Shown here in pieces: positions 1-8,002 of a stretch of DNA of 64,000 nt (the stretch's first letter is position 1; every line of letters begins with the position of its first letter). Origin of the DNA: Bdellovibrionales bacterium GWA1_52_35 (GTDB taxonomy: Bacteria; Bdellovibrionota; UBA1018). The DNA lies in assembly GCA_001769805.1 (NCBI GenBank), contig MEPO01000009.1, positions 124,001-188,000 on the forward strand, read 5' to 3'. The notes beneath the pieces are model-generated. The model saw only the letters and a list, made by a program, of their open reading frames with translations, had not been told where the DNA came from and made no database searches. The position numbers and the translations under genes are program-made.

Positions 1-3000
1 CGCAACTACCATGGTGTCATCGTACCTCACGGTTCCGGTGTTATTGCGCGCTGGCGCGGTCGCAATCCTGATGAAAGGAGCCCCGTTAATCGAGCGTTCG
101 ATCACGAACCCAGTCTCGACTCTCGAGTTATCCGTGAATGTCAGAGTAATTCGCGGCCCGGTCCGCAGCCTTGCTGTCAGATTTGTTGGCTTTGCGGTTC
201 GGCTGCCTACAAGCAAAGGAGCCGAAACTGAGGTGACGGCCATGCTTGGGAACTGACCTCCGTAGCCGATTGTGTTCTGGGCTACCACCTGGTATTGAGC
301 CGCCACATCCGGGTCGTACGATGAATCCGTAAACGTGCGTGTCCCAGTCGTGTTCGTATCCGGCAGGGTGAGTGGTGACGAACTAATTCCCACATTGCTC
401 CACGTCGCACCATCCGTCGACTTCTGAATCAAAAAGGCCGTTTCGGTGATTGAGTTATCTTTCCAGGTCAACAACAGAGAACGATTTGTGCCGCTGCCAG
501 AAATCGTGTACGCGAGTCCATCGGGCCGTTTAGGTGGAAGCGCTATCGATACCGGACGCATCATATCCATCTCTTCGTGGTTTAAGATGTGGCAGTGATA
601 CATATACTCCCAACCAAAATTGGTCAGCTGATTGGTGATTGCTGTCGTTGGATTGCCCTGTGGATCGACATTGTGAAAGCCGAGCGTTGAACCCAGTGGC
701 ATCATTGGATTCAGGGGTCGGATGCTATTTGGAATCTCGAAAGGCAGTATTGGGATGATGGGCCGTAGAGCCACGATCGTGTCCTCAAGCGGGCTTACCC
801 GAACCGTATCTTTCCAGCCGAGCTCGTTTCCATCGGGCGGCAGGATGATGTTGTCCCAGGTGACCCGGTTGAGCACCTGGACATCGTACAGGTGAAAATG
901 AATCGGGTGAGTGTCCACGCCATTGTGAGTGATTTTCCAGATTTGCGTGCCGTCCTGTGTTGCGATCGGAGTCACATTCATATTTCCCTTGGGCAGCAAA
1001 GTGGCGTTGATAAGCTCTGTCGGTGGATTTACGAATGGATAGAGAACGGCATTTTGTACGCCAGGCTTAGCAGGAACTGCTTCGACTCCAAGGTTCCCCA
1101 TCATTCTTCCAAATTCGTCGAAATTGACCGCGTTCATTTCGTCGTGGATGGACTTCGGTTCCACGGGGACGTGGAGCTTGGCTGTGGGAGTAAGTAAAGT
1201 GTTGAACCCGAACTGGTCTCCGCCTTGATCTGAAATACGAGCGAAGCCATCGCACGTCGTAACATCGACACCAGGGACGTTGCACCAACTGCTGCTGGCG
1301 AAACTGGTTCCATAAGCGGAGTTGTACCCCGCCTGACCAACGATGATTGGGTGCTGGCCGGACTCAAATATGCCCGTTCCGTCAGCCTTGTGAGCAAAAT
1401 CGGCATCGAGCTTTCCAAGATCGAACGCTGGGGCGGAGTTGCCTACGACGCGGATCTGCATGATAGTGCGGGTGTTTGGCCCGTATCCTGGCATGACGGA
1501 AGGAGCTCCAACAGGGCTCAGGTCGGGTGCCCCCGTGTAGTAATCATAGGTCGCAACCCGAGCAGGGAAAGCAGCAGGTGCGTCGTTGTAGAGAATCAGC
1601 GTTTTTCCGGCGAATTGGGAGAAATCGACGATGACGTCGGCCCTCTCCGCCGGACCAAGGAGCAGAGAATGCTGATCGACGTTCCCGACATCAAACCGAG
1701 TTGGATCAGTGATCCAGGTGATCGGCTGATTCGGAATAACGACGGGCTTTGGAAGGAACCCTCCTTCAGTGCCGATTTGAATCCAATCCGGCCCAACAGG
1801 GCTTAATGTCGTATCTGGTCTTGGGAAAACGACGGGGTCTATCTGGGCTGCAGCTAAATCGGCGGCACTGAGCGCGACTTCTGTCCCGGTCGCATCGGCC
1901 ACGTACCATTGGAGATTGAAGAATCGATCGTTCGCTGCATTCAGAATCCTGAGACGTACCGGTTTAGGTTCAACTATCGTTGTCGGATACGCAGTCCCGT
2001 TCACGACAGGAGTGTCGTTGAATTGCTCCATTCCGACGGATATGTTCGGCGTCCCAGGGATCAAGGCTGGCTCACAGTACGGCTCGACCTGGTACTGCCA
2101 AGTCGATTGATGATCCAATCTGCAAGGAGTCGCGAGCGGCGTCGTGAAGTTCGTCAGCGGATCCATATTGTAACGAGGGTTTGGAATAGGCCCGTACATG
2201 GGGGTAGCAGGGGGCCAGAACCATGGGCCGTACATCCAGCGTCCATAAGAACTCATGCCACCTGAGTCTCCAGGATTCTGCGCAGGCATATAGACGTGAT
2301 GGTACCAAAGATCACCCTCGCCGCCCCAACGAGTGTAGTCCCAAGTGGGATCTTGAAGACTCATCTGTGCGAGGTCCGGCACGAAGGTCTTATCTTGAAT
2401 GATGAGAGGGATTGTGTCGGCAGCACCAGGAATAGACCCATTTGCGATCAATTTCTCTTCGGTACTGTCAGTGATCAGATACCCCGCTGCCTCGCCTGCG
2501 TACACATTAAGGCGGGTAATGCCCCACGTGTGGTCATGATAGAACATCATCCGGGCACTCTGCTGGTTTGTGTAGTAAAAACTCATGCAGCCGTCGCTTG
2601 GGGCTGAGCAATTGGGTACACCCGGAACGTTGTTCATATCGGGTACAGATCTCACCGTGACACCTTCCGGCCAGGCTGTGGCCTCGTTCGCTGGCGTGAT
2701 CCACTGGTGCGGCGTACCGTCGCTGATCCACGGAGTGATGCCGCCATGCAGATGGAGCGTCGCGCGGTTGTCCTTGAAGCAGTGGTCTGCGCCTTTCATG
2801 GCTGAGCTGCACATCGGATTGCGCACAGCGTCATCCACACTGACCGTTCCCGCTGGTGGACCCATTGCGTCCGTAGGGCCCATCCCAGACCCCATCACTG
2901 TCGAGTCGACTGGAAGAAACAGGTTGCCATCTCCGCCCGTGGGAAGAAGATTATAAAAAATGATTCTGACTGGTTTGTTCTTGGTAGCTGAGATGACCGG

Positions 3001-3621
3001 TCCCAGATAATGAGGGTAGTCCACAGCGATCGCTTGTGTACCATCGGGCATCAGAGTGGGAACCGACGTTCCATCGGGAAGGTCGGTCATGAGTTGAATT
3101 TTTTTATTCCAGGCTGCGTTTGCATTGTTTGGAGTTTGGAGCTGGACGTATCCCCGGAGGAGCGTCCCCCTGGAGGGCAGAGATGAATTCATTCGTTCAC
3201 GGTGCTGAACGAGGGCAATTACGTAGTAGTCAGCGTCATCTGAAAAACCATTCGCTTGAGTAAAGGTTGAAGTGTCGGGCACCGCGAGCGGAATATATTG
3301 CCCAAGATTGTTTTTCGCTGCATCACAGCTGCCCGCGAGCGCTGGGTTACATAAGAGCGGCAGCGTATCCTGAAACTTTTTGATGCCTCCAGAAACGGTT
3401 ACCCCTGCACATGCTTCACCCATCGGGCACTCAGCATCAGTAGTACAGGTGGTCGTCGTCATGACTGAGCAGGCTCCAGGAGTAACTAGGGGTAGACGGC
3501 TCAGGGCCCAGTTCGGGTACGGTCCGTAGTAATGAGGAATTTTGCTTTCATCAATTGCTTGCGCAAGAGTGGGAACTATTCCTAAAAAAGAGATCAGCAG
3601 CACATTGAGAAGCCTGTTCAT
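1..3621 (-). CDS. Very large secreted multicopper oxidase with Fn3-like C-terminal repeats (3' end outside window)
   Basis: An uninterrupted reading frame runs from ATG 3621 off the left edge (1207 codons visible), preceded by a purine-rich AAGAAAGGAAG site. Residues 1-22 form a signal peptide ending ALAQA. All four multicopper-oxidase copper motifs are present: HLHGG (H290, H292), YHDHTWG (H362, H364), HPIHFH (H905, H908, H910) and HCHILNHEEMDMM (H1009, C1010, H1011, H1015, with M1020 as likely T1 axial ligand). The order is as in family enzymes but with very long insertions between motifs. After about residue 1035 come at least two Fn3-like repeats (LTWKDNS, LTFTDNS), the second cut by the window edge. 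An N-terminal stretch near residue 60 has a C..DAECPMGEAC Cys motif of a type common in secreted myxobacterial-like proteins. Architecture resembles OmpB-type oxidases of Geobacter (family knowledge). Substrate (metal ion or organic) is not deducible. Confidence 0.9.
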   Translation of the reverse strand, partial: MNRLLNVLLISFLGIVPTLAQAIDESKIPHYYGPYPNWALSRLPLVTPGACSVMTTTTCTTDAECPMGEACAGVTVSGGIKKFQDTLPLLCNPALAGSCDAAKNNLGQYIPLAVPDTSTFTQANGFSDDADYYVIALVQHRERMNSSLPSRGTLLRGYVQLQTPNNANAAWNKKIQLMTDLPDGTSVPTLMPDGTQAIAVDYPHYLGPVISATKNKPVRIIFYNLLPTGGDGNLFLPVDSTVMGSGMGPTDAMGPPAGTVSVDDAVRNPMCSSAMKGADHCFKDNRATLHLHGGITPWISDGTPHQWITPANEATAWPEGVTVRSVPDMNNVPGVPNCSAPSDGCMSFYYTNQQSARMMFYHDHTWGITRLNVYAGEAAGYLITDSTEEKLIANGSIPGAADTIPLIIQDKTFVPDLAQMSLQDPTWDYTRWGGEGDLWYHHVYMPAQNPGDSGGMSSYGRWMYGPWFWPPATPMYGPIPNPRYNMDPLTNFTTPLATPCRLDHQSTWQYQVEPYCEPALIPGTPNISVGMEQFNDTPVVNGTAYPTTIVEPKPVRLRILNAANDRFFNLQWYVADATGTEVALSAADLAAAQIDPVVFPRPDTTLSPVGPDWIQIGTEGGFLPKPVVIPNQPITWITDPTRFDVGNVDQHSLLLGPAERADVIVDFSQFAGKTLILYNDAPAAFPARVATYDYYTGAPDLSPVGAPSVMPGYGPNTRTIMQIRVVGNSAPAFDLGKLDADFAHKADGTGIFESGQHPIIVGQAGYNSAYGTSFASSSWCNVPGVDVTTCDGFARISDQGGDQFGFNTLLTPTAKLHVPVEPKSIHDEMNAVNFDEFGRMMGNLGVEAVPAKPGVQNAVLYPFVNPPTELINATLLPKGNMNVTPIATQDGTQIWKITHNGVDTHPIHFHLYDVQVLNRVTWDNIILPPDGNELGWKDTVRVSPLEDTIVALRPIIPILPFEIPNSIRPLNPMMPLGSTLGFHNVDPQGNPTTAITNQLTNFGWEYMYHCHILNHEEMDMMRPVSIALPPKRPDGLAYTISGSGTNRSLLLTWKDNSITETAFLIQKSTDGATWSNVGISSSPLTLPDTNTTGTRTFTDSSYDPDVAAQYQVVAQNTIGYGGQFPSMAVTSVSAPLLVGSRTAKPTNLTARLRTGPRITLTFTDNSRVETGFVIERSINGAPFIRIATAPARNNTGTVRYDDTMVVA

Positions 3622-3680
3622 GACGCTTCCTTTCTTCTTAACTGTTTGGCACTTCATATCTTTGATTTCAGGCGCCCTGG

Positions 3681-3902
3681 TCATTTTTGGCCGCGTTTCT
3701 GCTGATTTTTCGACTTAGCCTTTTTCTTTAATTGAGATACCTGTTTGTATCGCTGAATTGTGGAACGCATGACTTTTCGTGCGTTCTTCAATCCAAGCGG
3801 TTCATTCGGCACATCCGAAGATGTTACCGAAGAGGCATTCACACCTCCAATCAGTGAAGCAGATAAAAAAACGGCAAACGCTGCTGTAATGATTCGATTC
3901 AT
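3681..3902 (-). CDS. Small exported basic protein, unknown function
   Basis: This 73-residue protein has a clear signal peptide (residues 1-23, cleaved near VNA-S). The mature part is about 50 residues, with a highly basic, Lys/Gln-rich C-terminus predicted to be helical. An AAAGGG stretch lies about 10 bases before ATG 3902. It sits 60 bases upstream of the multicopper oxidase on the same strand and could be co-transcribed with it; the cytochrome lipoprotein gene diverges on the other side. I do not recognise a family. The signal peptide and start context make it more likely real than chance. Confidence 0.6.
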   Translation of the reverse strand: MNRIITAAFAVFLSASLIGGVNASSVTSSDVPNEPLGLKNARKVMRSTIQRYKQVSQLKKKAKSKNQQKRGQK

Positions 3903-4053
3903 GAATTGTGACCCTTTTGAGACAGGTTAATTAAAGTAGGCTGAGCATGAGATGCGACATGTTCGCCGTGCCAGGCGGGTCCGTGTGCAAACGATGTACC
4001 GAGCTTGTGCTGGTTCTTGCCGTGCTGATTTCTTGCAAGAGGTGCTCGATATC

Positions 4054-5022
4054 ATGCTGAAGCAATGTACGTGGATAAAGTTGGCTCTTATTTTCGGTTC
4101 GTTGCCTTTGCTTTCTTGTGCTCGGGAACCCTTGGATCAAGGGGAGCCAGGCTTGGGGCAAAATGGCATTCATCCGGTGAATGCAAACCCGATAGTTGCG
4201 TGTACTCGGTGCCATAAGCGACCGGAGAGTGTCCAGTTTCCCATTCCCGCAACGTCGCCAAGTCCCGGGCATTTCGATTCACAGGCATGTTCCGAATGCC
4301 ACGAGACCCTGAGCGTTGTTCCAGAGTTCGTGTTTACGCATCGAAACACTCCTGGGAATTTTGGAGAGACTTGCCTTCCGTGTCATGAGGCGCGTCGTCC
4401 TCCGAATCACAATCAAGGAAGAGACTGTGCGGAGTGCCATCATGATTCAAAAACAGAGTGGGCAAGCTCCGGAGCGAGTCCACATCCAAATAGTAATGCG
4501 GAGCTTACAACTTGTAGTCGTTGCCATTCGTCGCAAAGGCCAAGCGGCATCGTGAATAGATTCAATCATTCTATTGGTGGAACGGGCGATTGCGCGGCTT
4601 GCCACAAACAGCCGGGAGTTACCTGGTCAGGCGGCGTCTATAATCACACGCCCACGCCGTCGTCTTGCTCTGGCTGTCATTCGAGTGATCGCCCAACTGC
4701 AATCGTAAACGGATTTAATCATGCGACATCCGGGACTGGCGATTGTGCCAGTTGTCATCGACAGCCTGGGATTGCCTGGGCTGGTGCCATATTCCCTCAC
4801 TCGCCTATGCCCACCACTTGTGTAGGCTGCCACGCGAGCGATCGTCCGTCACTGGATCAAAGTTACCCGACCAGCCGCGGTAATTTTAGACATGGTCAGG
4901 GTAACCATAAAAATTTCGACTGCGTCCGCTGTCACTCTCAGCCTGGCGTGAGCTGGGGCAGCGCGACTCCCGGAAATATCTGTAACGCTTGTCACAGTGG
5001 GAGTGGAAACGTGGACGATTGA
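4054..5022 (+). CDS. Undecaheme c-type cytochrome lipoprotein
   Basis: The protein has 322 residues from ATG 4054. This start is preferred over the upstream ATG 3952 because an AGAGGTG site lies 9 bases before it and it places a lipoprotein signal at the N-terminus (hydrophobic segment ending PLLSC, lipidated Cys22). I count eleven CXXCH haem c sites (CTRCH, CSECH, CLPCH, CAECH, CSRCH, CAACH, CSGCH, CASCH, CVGCH, CVRCH, CNACH). The middle is an internal repeat of about 50 residues alternating CAxCHxQPG(V/I)xW and CxGCHxSDRP units with FNH motifs between, so haem sites come in pairs. A lipid-anchored multihaem protein would carry electrons at the periplasmic or outer membrane face. It is divergent from the exported protein and multicopper oxidase genes. 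No partner oxidoreductase is adjacent, so its redox partner is unknown. Confidence 0.9.
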   Translation: MLKQCTWIKLALIFGSLPLLSCAREPLDQGEPGLGQNGIHPVNANPIVACTRCHKRPESVQFPIPATSPSPGHFDSQACSECHETLSVVPEFVFTHRNTPGNFGETCLPCHEARRPPNHNQGRDCAECHHDSKTEWASSGASPHPNSNAELTTCSRCHSSQRPSGIVNRFNHSIGGTGDCAACHKQPGVTWSGGVYNHTPTPSSCSGCHSSDRPTAIVNGFNHATSGTGDCASCHRQPGIAWAGAIFPHSPMPTTCVGCHASDRPSLDQSYPTSRGNFRHGQGNHKNFDCVRCHSQPGVSWGSATPGNICNACHSGSGNVDD

Positions 5023-5059
5023 TCGGATCTTATTGTTTTATTAGGGTAAAAGTAATAAT

Positions 5060-5135
<76 letters not shown>

Positions 5136-5181
5136 GTGGTTTTGAATTAACATAAGTTCCGGCCAAGTGCCAGAACGCCTT

Positions 5182-5865
5182 TTAGGAGCGGGATCCAAAA
5201 AGAGCCGTTCCTATCCGGACGTGAGTGGCTCCTTCCTCGACGGCGAGCTCAAAATCATCGGACATTCCCATGGATAACCGCAGACCGTGCGCCCAGGGGC
5301 CTGCGCTCAGGGCCAGCTCTCGGAGTTTTTTGAATGCCCTGCGCAGATCTGGCTCATAGCCCGGTGCGGGAATGCACATCAGGCCCTGGAGGGCGAGTTC
5401 CGGAAGCATTCGCAGGCGGGCCCCCAGTTCAGCAACCTGGTCCGGGTGAAGACCTGATTTTGAGGCCTCTTGGTCGATATTGACTTCAAGAAAGACAGCA
5501 AGAGGAGCACCTCCTGCGGCCCGAATCCGTTTGGCGATTTCCATTCCCAGGCGCTCGGAATCGAGCGTATGGATCGCATGCACGATGGGGAGGATCATTT
5601 TCACTTTATTGGTTTGAAGGTGTCCGATAAAGTGCCAGCGGATCTCGGTGCAGCCCAGTTTGCGAAGTTCTGCGGCTTTTTGAGTGAGTTCCTGGGCATA
5701 GCTTTCGCCAAAATCCCTTTGCCCCAGTTCATAAAGAATTTTGAGTTTCTCTGTCGGTTGAGTTTTGCTTACAGCAACGAGTGTCACCCCTGAACCGATA
5801 CGCTGTTGGATCTCCTGGTAGCGTTTCTCCAAGGCCAAAACGTCGGCTTCGTTCACCGCAGCCAT
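5182..5865 (-). CDS. yggS: Pyridoxal-phosphate homeostasis protein, YggS/PLPBP family
   Basis: This 227-residue protein has the usual length for the PLP-binding, alanine-racemase-like TIM-barrel family that buffers pyridoxal phosphate and has no known catalytic activity. The lysine expected to form the PLP aldimine is in VTLVAVSKTQP near residue 34. Other family motifs are FGESYAQE, IRWHFIGHLQTNK, HTLDSERL, EVNIDQEASKSG, LSMGMSDDFELAVEEGATHVRIG and the terminal FG(S)R. The start at 5865 lies inside the 3' end of maf (13-base overlap), so the two genes are translationally coupled at the end of the STAS-ATPase-maf-yggS operon. Confidence 0.95.
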   Translation of the reverse strand: MAAVNEADVLALEKRYQEIQQRIGSGVTLVAVSKTQPTEKLKILYELGQRDFGESYAQELTQKAAELRKLGCTEIRWHFIGHLQTNKVKMILPIVHAIHTLDSERLGMEIAKRIRAAGGAPLAVFLEVNIDQEASKSGLHPDQVAELGARLRMLPELALQGLMCIPAPGYEPDLRRAFKKLRELALSAGPWAHGLRLSMGMSDDFELAVEEGATHVRIGTALFGSRS

Positions 5866-6488
5866 CCGAAGAGCTGAATTTTGAACTGATGCTCAAGATC
5901 CGTCAGGAGTTCCGAAACGGGAAGGCCAACCACGTTGGTATAGCTGCCTTGAATGCTTTCGATCAGGGACGTCCCCAGGCCCTGGGCCGCATACGCTCCA
6001 GCCTTGTCCATGGGTTCACGAGAGCGGATGTAATTTTGAATGTCTTTCGAATTCAAAGAGCGGAAAGTCACCTTCGAAGTCACGACACGACTGAGTTCCT
6101 GCAGTTCGCCCTTATCCCTTTTCCGATCGAGTTTCACTCCGATAATGCAATAGCCCGTCAGAACCGTGTGAGTCTGACCCTGAAGAATGCGCAGCATCCG
6201 GGCGGCATCTGAGGTGTTCTCGGGTTTTCCAAAAATATCCCGTCTGTTGGGTGCGACCACAATCGTGTCGGCAGCGATGATGATGCAGCTTCCGAATTTG
6301 CGCGAAGCAGGCGAAATGACCGATTCGGCTTTGAGCCGGGCGAGGCGCTCGACCAGAGCAGCAGGCTTCTCCCGGGGGAGCGCGCTCTCGTCCACTTCCG
6401 GTGAGAGAACTTGAGGATCCAAACCCATTTGCCTTAAAAGATCAATTCTCCGGGGTGAGCTGGAAGCCAGAACGAGTATTGTTTTCAT
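5853..6488 (-). CDS. maf: Maf family nucleoside-triphosphate pyrophosphatase
   Basis: This 211-residue protein has the Maf signature LASSSPRRIDLLRQMG at the N-terminus, PEVDESALP, the AADTIVV metal-site segment, FGKPE and the THTVLTGY strand. Family enzymes hydrolyse non-canonical or canonical dNTP/UTP to monophosphates as house-cleaning enzymes, and overexpression blocks septation. It starts 8 bases after the stop of the upstream ATPase gene and overlaps yggS downstream. An insertion around residues 120-140 (KLDRKRDKGELQELSRVV) is slightly longer than usual. The precise nucleotide preference cannot be read from sequence. Confidence 0.93.
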   Translation of the reverse strand: MKTILVLASSSPRRIDLLRQMGLDPQVLSPEVDESALPREKPAALVERLARLKAESVISPASRKFGSCIIIAADTIVVAPNRRDIFGKPENTSDAARMLRILQGQTHTVLTGYCIIGVKLDRKRDKGELQELSRVVTSKVTFRSLNSKDIQNYIRSREPMDKAGAYAAQGLGTSLIESIQGSYTNVVGLPVSELLTDLEHQFKIQLFGWLR

Positions 6489-6496
6489 GCGGGTGC

Positions 6497-7468
6497 CTAA
6501 AAGAAGAACTGGGTTGAAATGAACCGGAACTGGTCCTTGAATTCCCGAAAACTATCGGTTTTGCGGAAGAATACGGTGACTTCCGTACGGGAGCCGGCTT
6601 CGCTCGCAAAAAAGAAACTTCCACCGGAACGGAAGACCGTGGCCAGACCGATCCCGGCGCCGGCACCGGAAGAGCGGACCTTGTACTCTTCCTGCGTATA
6701 AATTTTGGACATGTGGCTCAGAAGCTTGAGCTTGTCGAGGCTGCCGAAGAGATCAATGGCCGTGACTCCCACGTAAAAGCCGTCATAGGCAACCTGCATT
6801 TCGACTGCGGATCTGTCGATTAAATCGATGTGGGCATTCCGGGGGAGGTTTGCAAACATCTGTCGTCCCATCGCATCGACCGGAGCGTCAAAAATGGCAT
6901 TCATCAGGAGTTCATCGACGGCATTCGCTACCACTGTCGCCATCCGGCTCTGGAATTTTGCGGCTACCATGAAGCTGCGCACCGCCTCGACGGCGTCCTG
7001 CTTCTGCTCGCTTTGCTTCACAACGACCTTCTGGATCTTGGTTCCTGGCTTCATGAGCTGCGCCAACCCGAAGGGGCGTTCACTCAATGAGCCTGCCACC
7101 AAGTGGCCATAGTGCTCGCCGACCCTTGGGTCGATGAAGTTGCGCATGACGTAATTGCCGAAAAGGGGGCTTTGAATCAGGAATTTGGTCTCTTCGATAT
7201 TCTGGTTACTGAGGAAGTGAATCGAATTGCAACGGACTTTGTTGGAAAAAAGCCCGACGGAATTTTGAATTTTGTTATGCAGTTCCAGATACTGGGCTTC
7301 CGTTGAGGTATCGACAAAAATAATCGCGGGCTCCTCATTCGCAATGATTTGAATCGCGTCATCCACTCGAGGCGTGATTTTGAGCGTGAGTCCCGCGGTC
7401 GAGGCAACCTGTTCCGAAAAGGCCCGGTCTTCAGGCACAGTGGATATCAGGAGCAGTTCTTTGCTCAT
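6497..7468 (-). CDS. Pseudo-receiver plus GHKL-type ATPase (serine-kinase-like) protein
   Basis: The protein has 323 residues. The N-terminal 120 resemble a receiver fold (LLISTVPED..., then IIFVDTS with Asp where the phosphoacceptor would be) but lack a clear full receiver signature. Residues about 165-300 hold a GHKL ATPase: N-box VVANAVDELLMNAIFD, then GVTAIDLFGSLD, and the glycine-rich lid GAGAGIGLATVF. There is no HisKA dimerisation domain, so it looks like an RsbW/SpoIIAB-type serine kinase rather than a histidine kinase (inference). It lies 12 bases after a STAS-domain gene and opposite a SpoIIE phosphatase, the three parts of a partner-switching system. The substrate is presumably the STAS protein. 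Confidence 0.75.
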   Translation of the reverse strand: MSKELLLISTVPEDRAFSEQVASTAGLTLKITPRVDDAIQIIANEEPAIIFVDTSTEAQYLELHNKIQNSVGLFSNKVRCNSIHFLSNQNIEETKFLIQSPLFGNYVMRNFIDPRVGEHYGHLVAGSLSERPFGLAQLMKPGTKIQKVVVKQSEQKQDAVEAVRSFMVAAKFQSRMATVVANAVDELLMNAIFDAPVDAMGRQMFANLPRNAHIDLIDRSAVEMQVAYDGFYVGVTAIDLFGSLDKLKLLSHMSKIYTQEEYKVRSSGAGAGIGLATVFRSGGSFFFASEAGSRTEVTVFFRKTDSFREFKDQFRFISTQFFF

Positions 7469-7480
7469 TCTTGTGCGGTC

Positions 7481-7945
7481 CTATCTGCTTACAAAGCCGA
7501 AATATTCTTCGGGAATGTCATCGAAGTGTGCCTCACCGCCGCATTTCGAACATTTCACGGGGGGAATGACCAGATTCATTTTCTTCAGATCTTCTGTTTT
7601 AAAAAGACCCACAAGTTCGCTTTTACACTTCTGACAGGAGAAAGGAACGTAGATTGATTCAATTGTACCGCCGCAGCTGAAATTTGATATCAGATTGATC
7701 TGCTCTACTATGGCGGTGGAGCATTCAACAAAGGTGATCTTTGTGCCCTTGGCTTGTGCGGTTTGAAAGTACTTGATCCACCCCTTGACGCCGACGGAGT
7801 TGATTCGCGGAACTTCTTTGCAGTTGATGACGAGTTCCGGAGGAAGAGCGCCAATCATCTGGTCAAAGTTGACCGTTTCTTCGATCGAGCCGGAGAGCCG
7901 GATGATCGTCTTACTGCCTTGTTGCTCTTTAATCACATTAACCAC
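7481..7945 (-). CDS. STAS-domain protein with C-terminal zinc ribbon
   Basis: Start chosen at GTG 7945 (154 residues), because GGGAG lies 6-7 bases before it; the longer frame to 8017 would run into the divergent SpoIIE gene. Residues 1-100 form a STAS anti-anti-sigma-like domain, with the conserved serine in RINSVGVKGW (S50), the site phosphorylated by RsbW-like kinases in characterised systems. The C-terminal 50 residues contain two CXXC pairs (CQKC and CSKCGG), a probable structural zinc ribbon that is not usual for SpoIIAA/RsbV. First gene of the operon with the GHKL ATPase, maf and yggS, and divergent from the SpoIIE phosphatase. Confidence 0.75.
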   Translation of the reverse strand: MVNVIKEQQGSKTIIRLSGSIEETVNFDQMIGALPPELVINCKEVPRINSVGVKGWIKYFQTAQAKGTKITFVECSTAIVEQINLISNFSCGGTIESIYVPFSCQKCKSELVGLFKTEDLKKMNLVIPPVKCSKCGGEAHFDDIPEEYFGFVSR

Positions 7946-8002
7946 AAAAATCTCCCAATATAACAAGTTGAATATATTTGAAAGTTTAGTGAAAATAGAT
8001 TC

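Noticed and set aside
1351..2956. Plus-strand frames within the first 3.6 kb
   Set aside because: The minus strand carries one continuous oxidase frame with all copper motifs; these are antisense artefacts.
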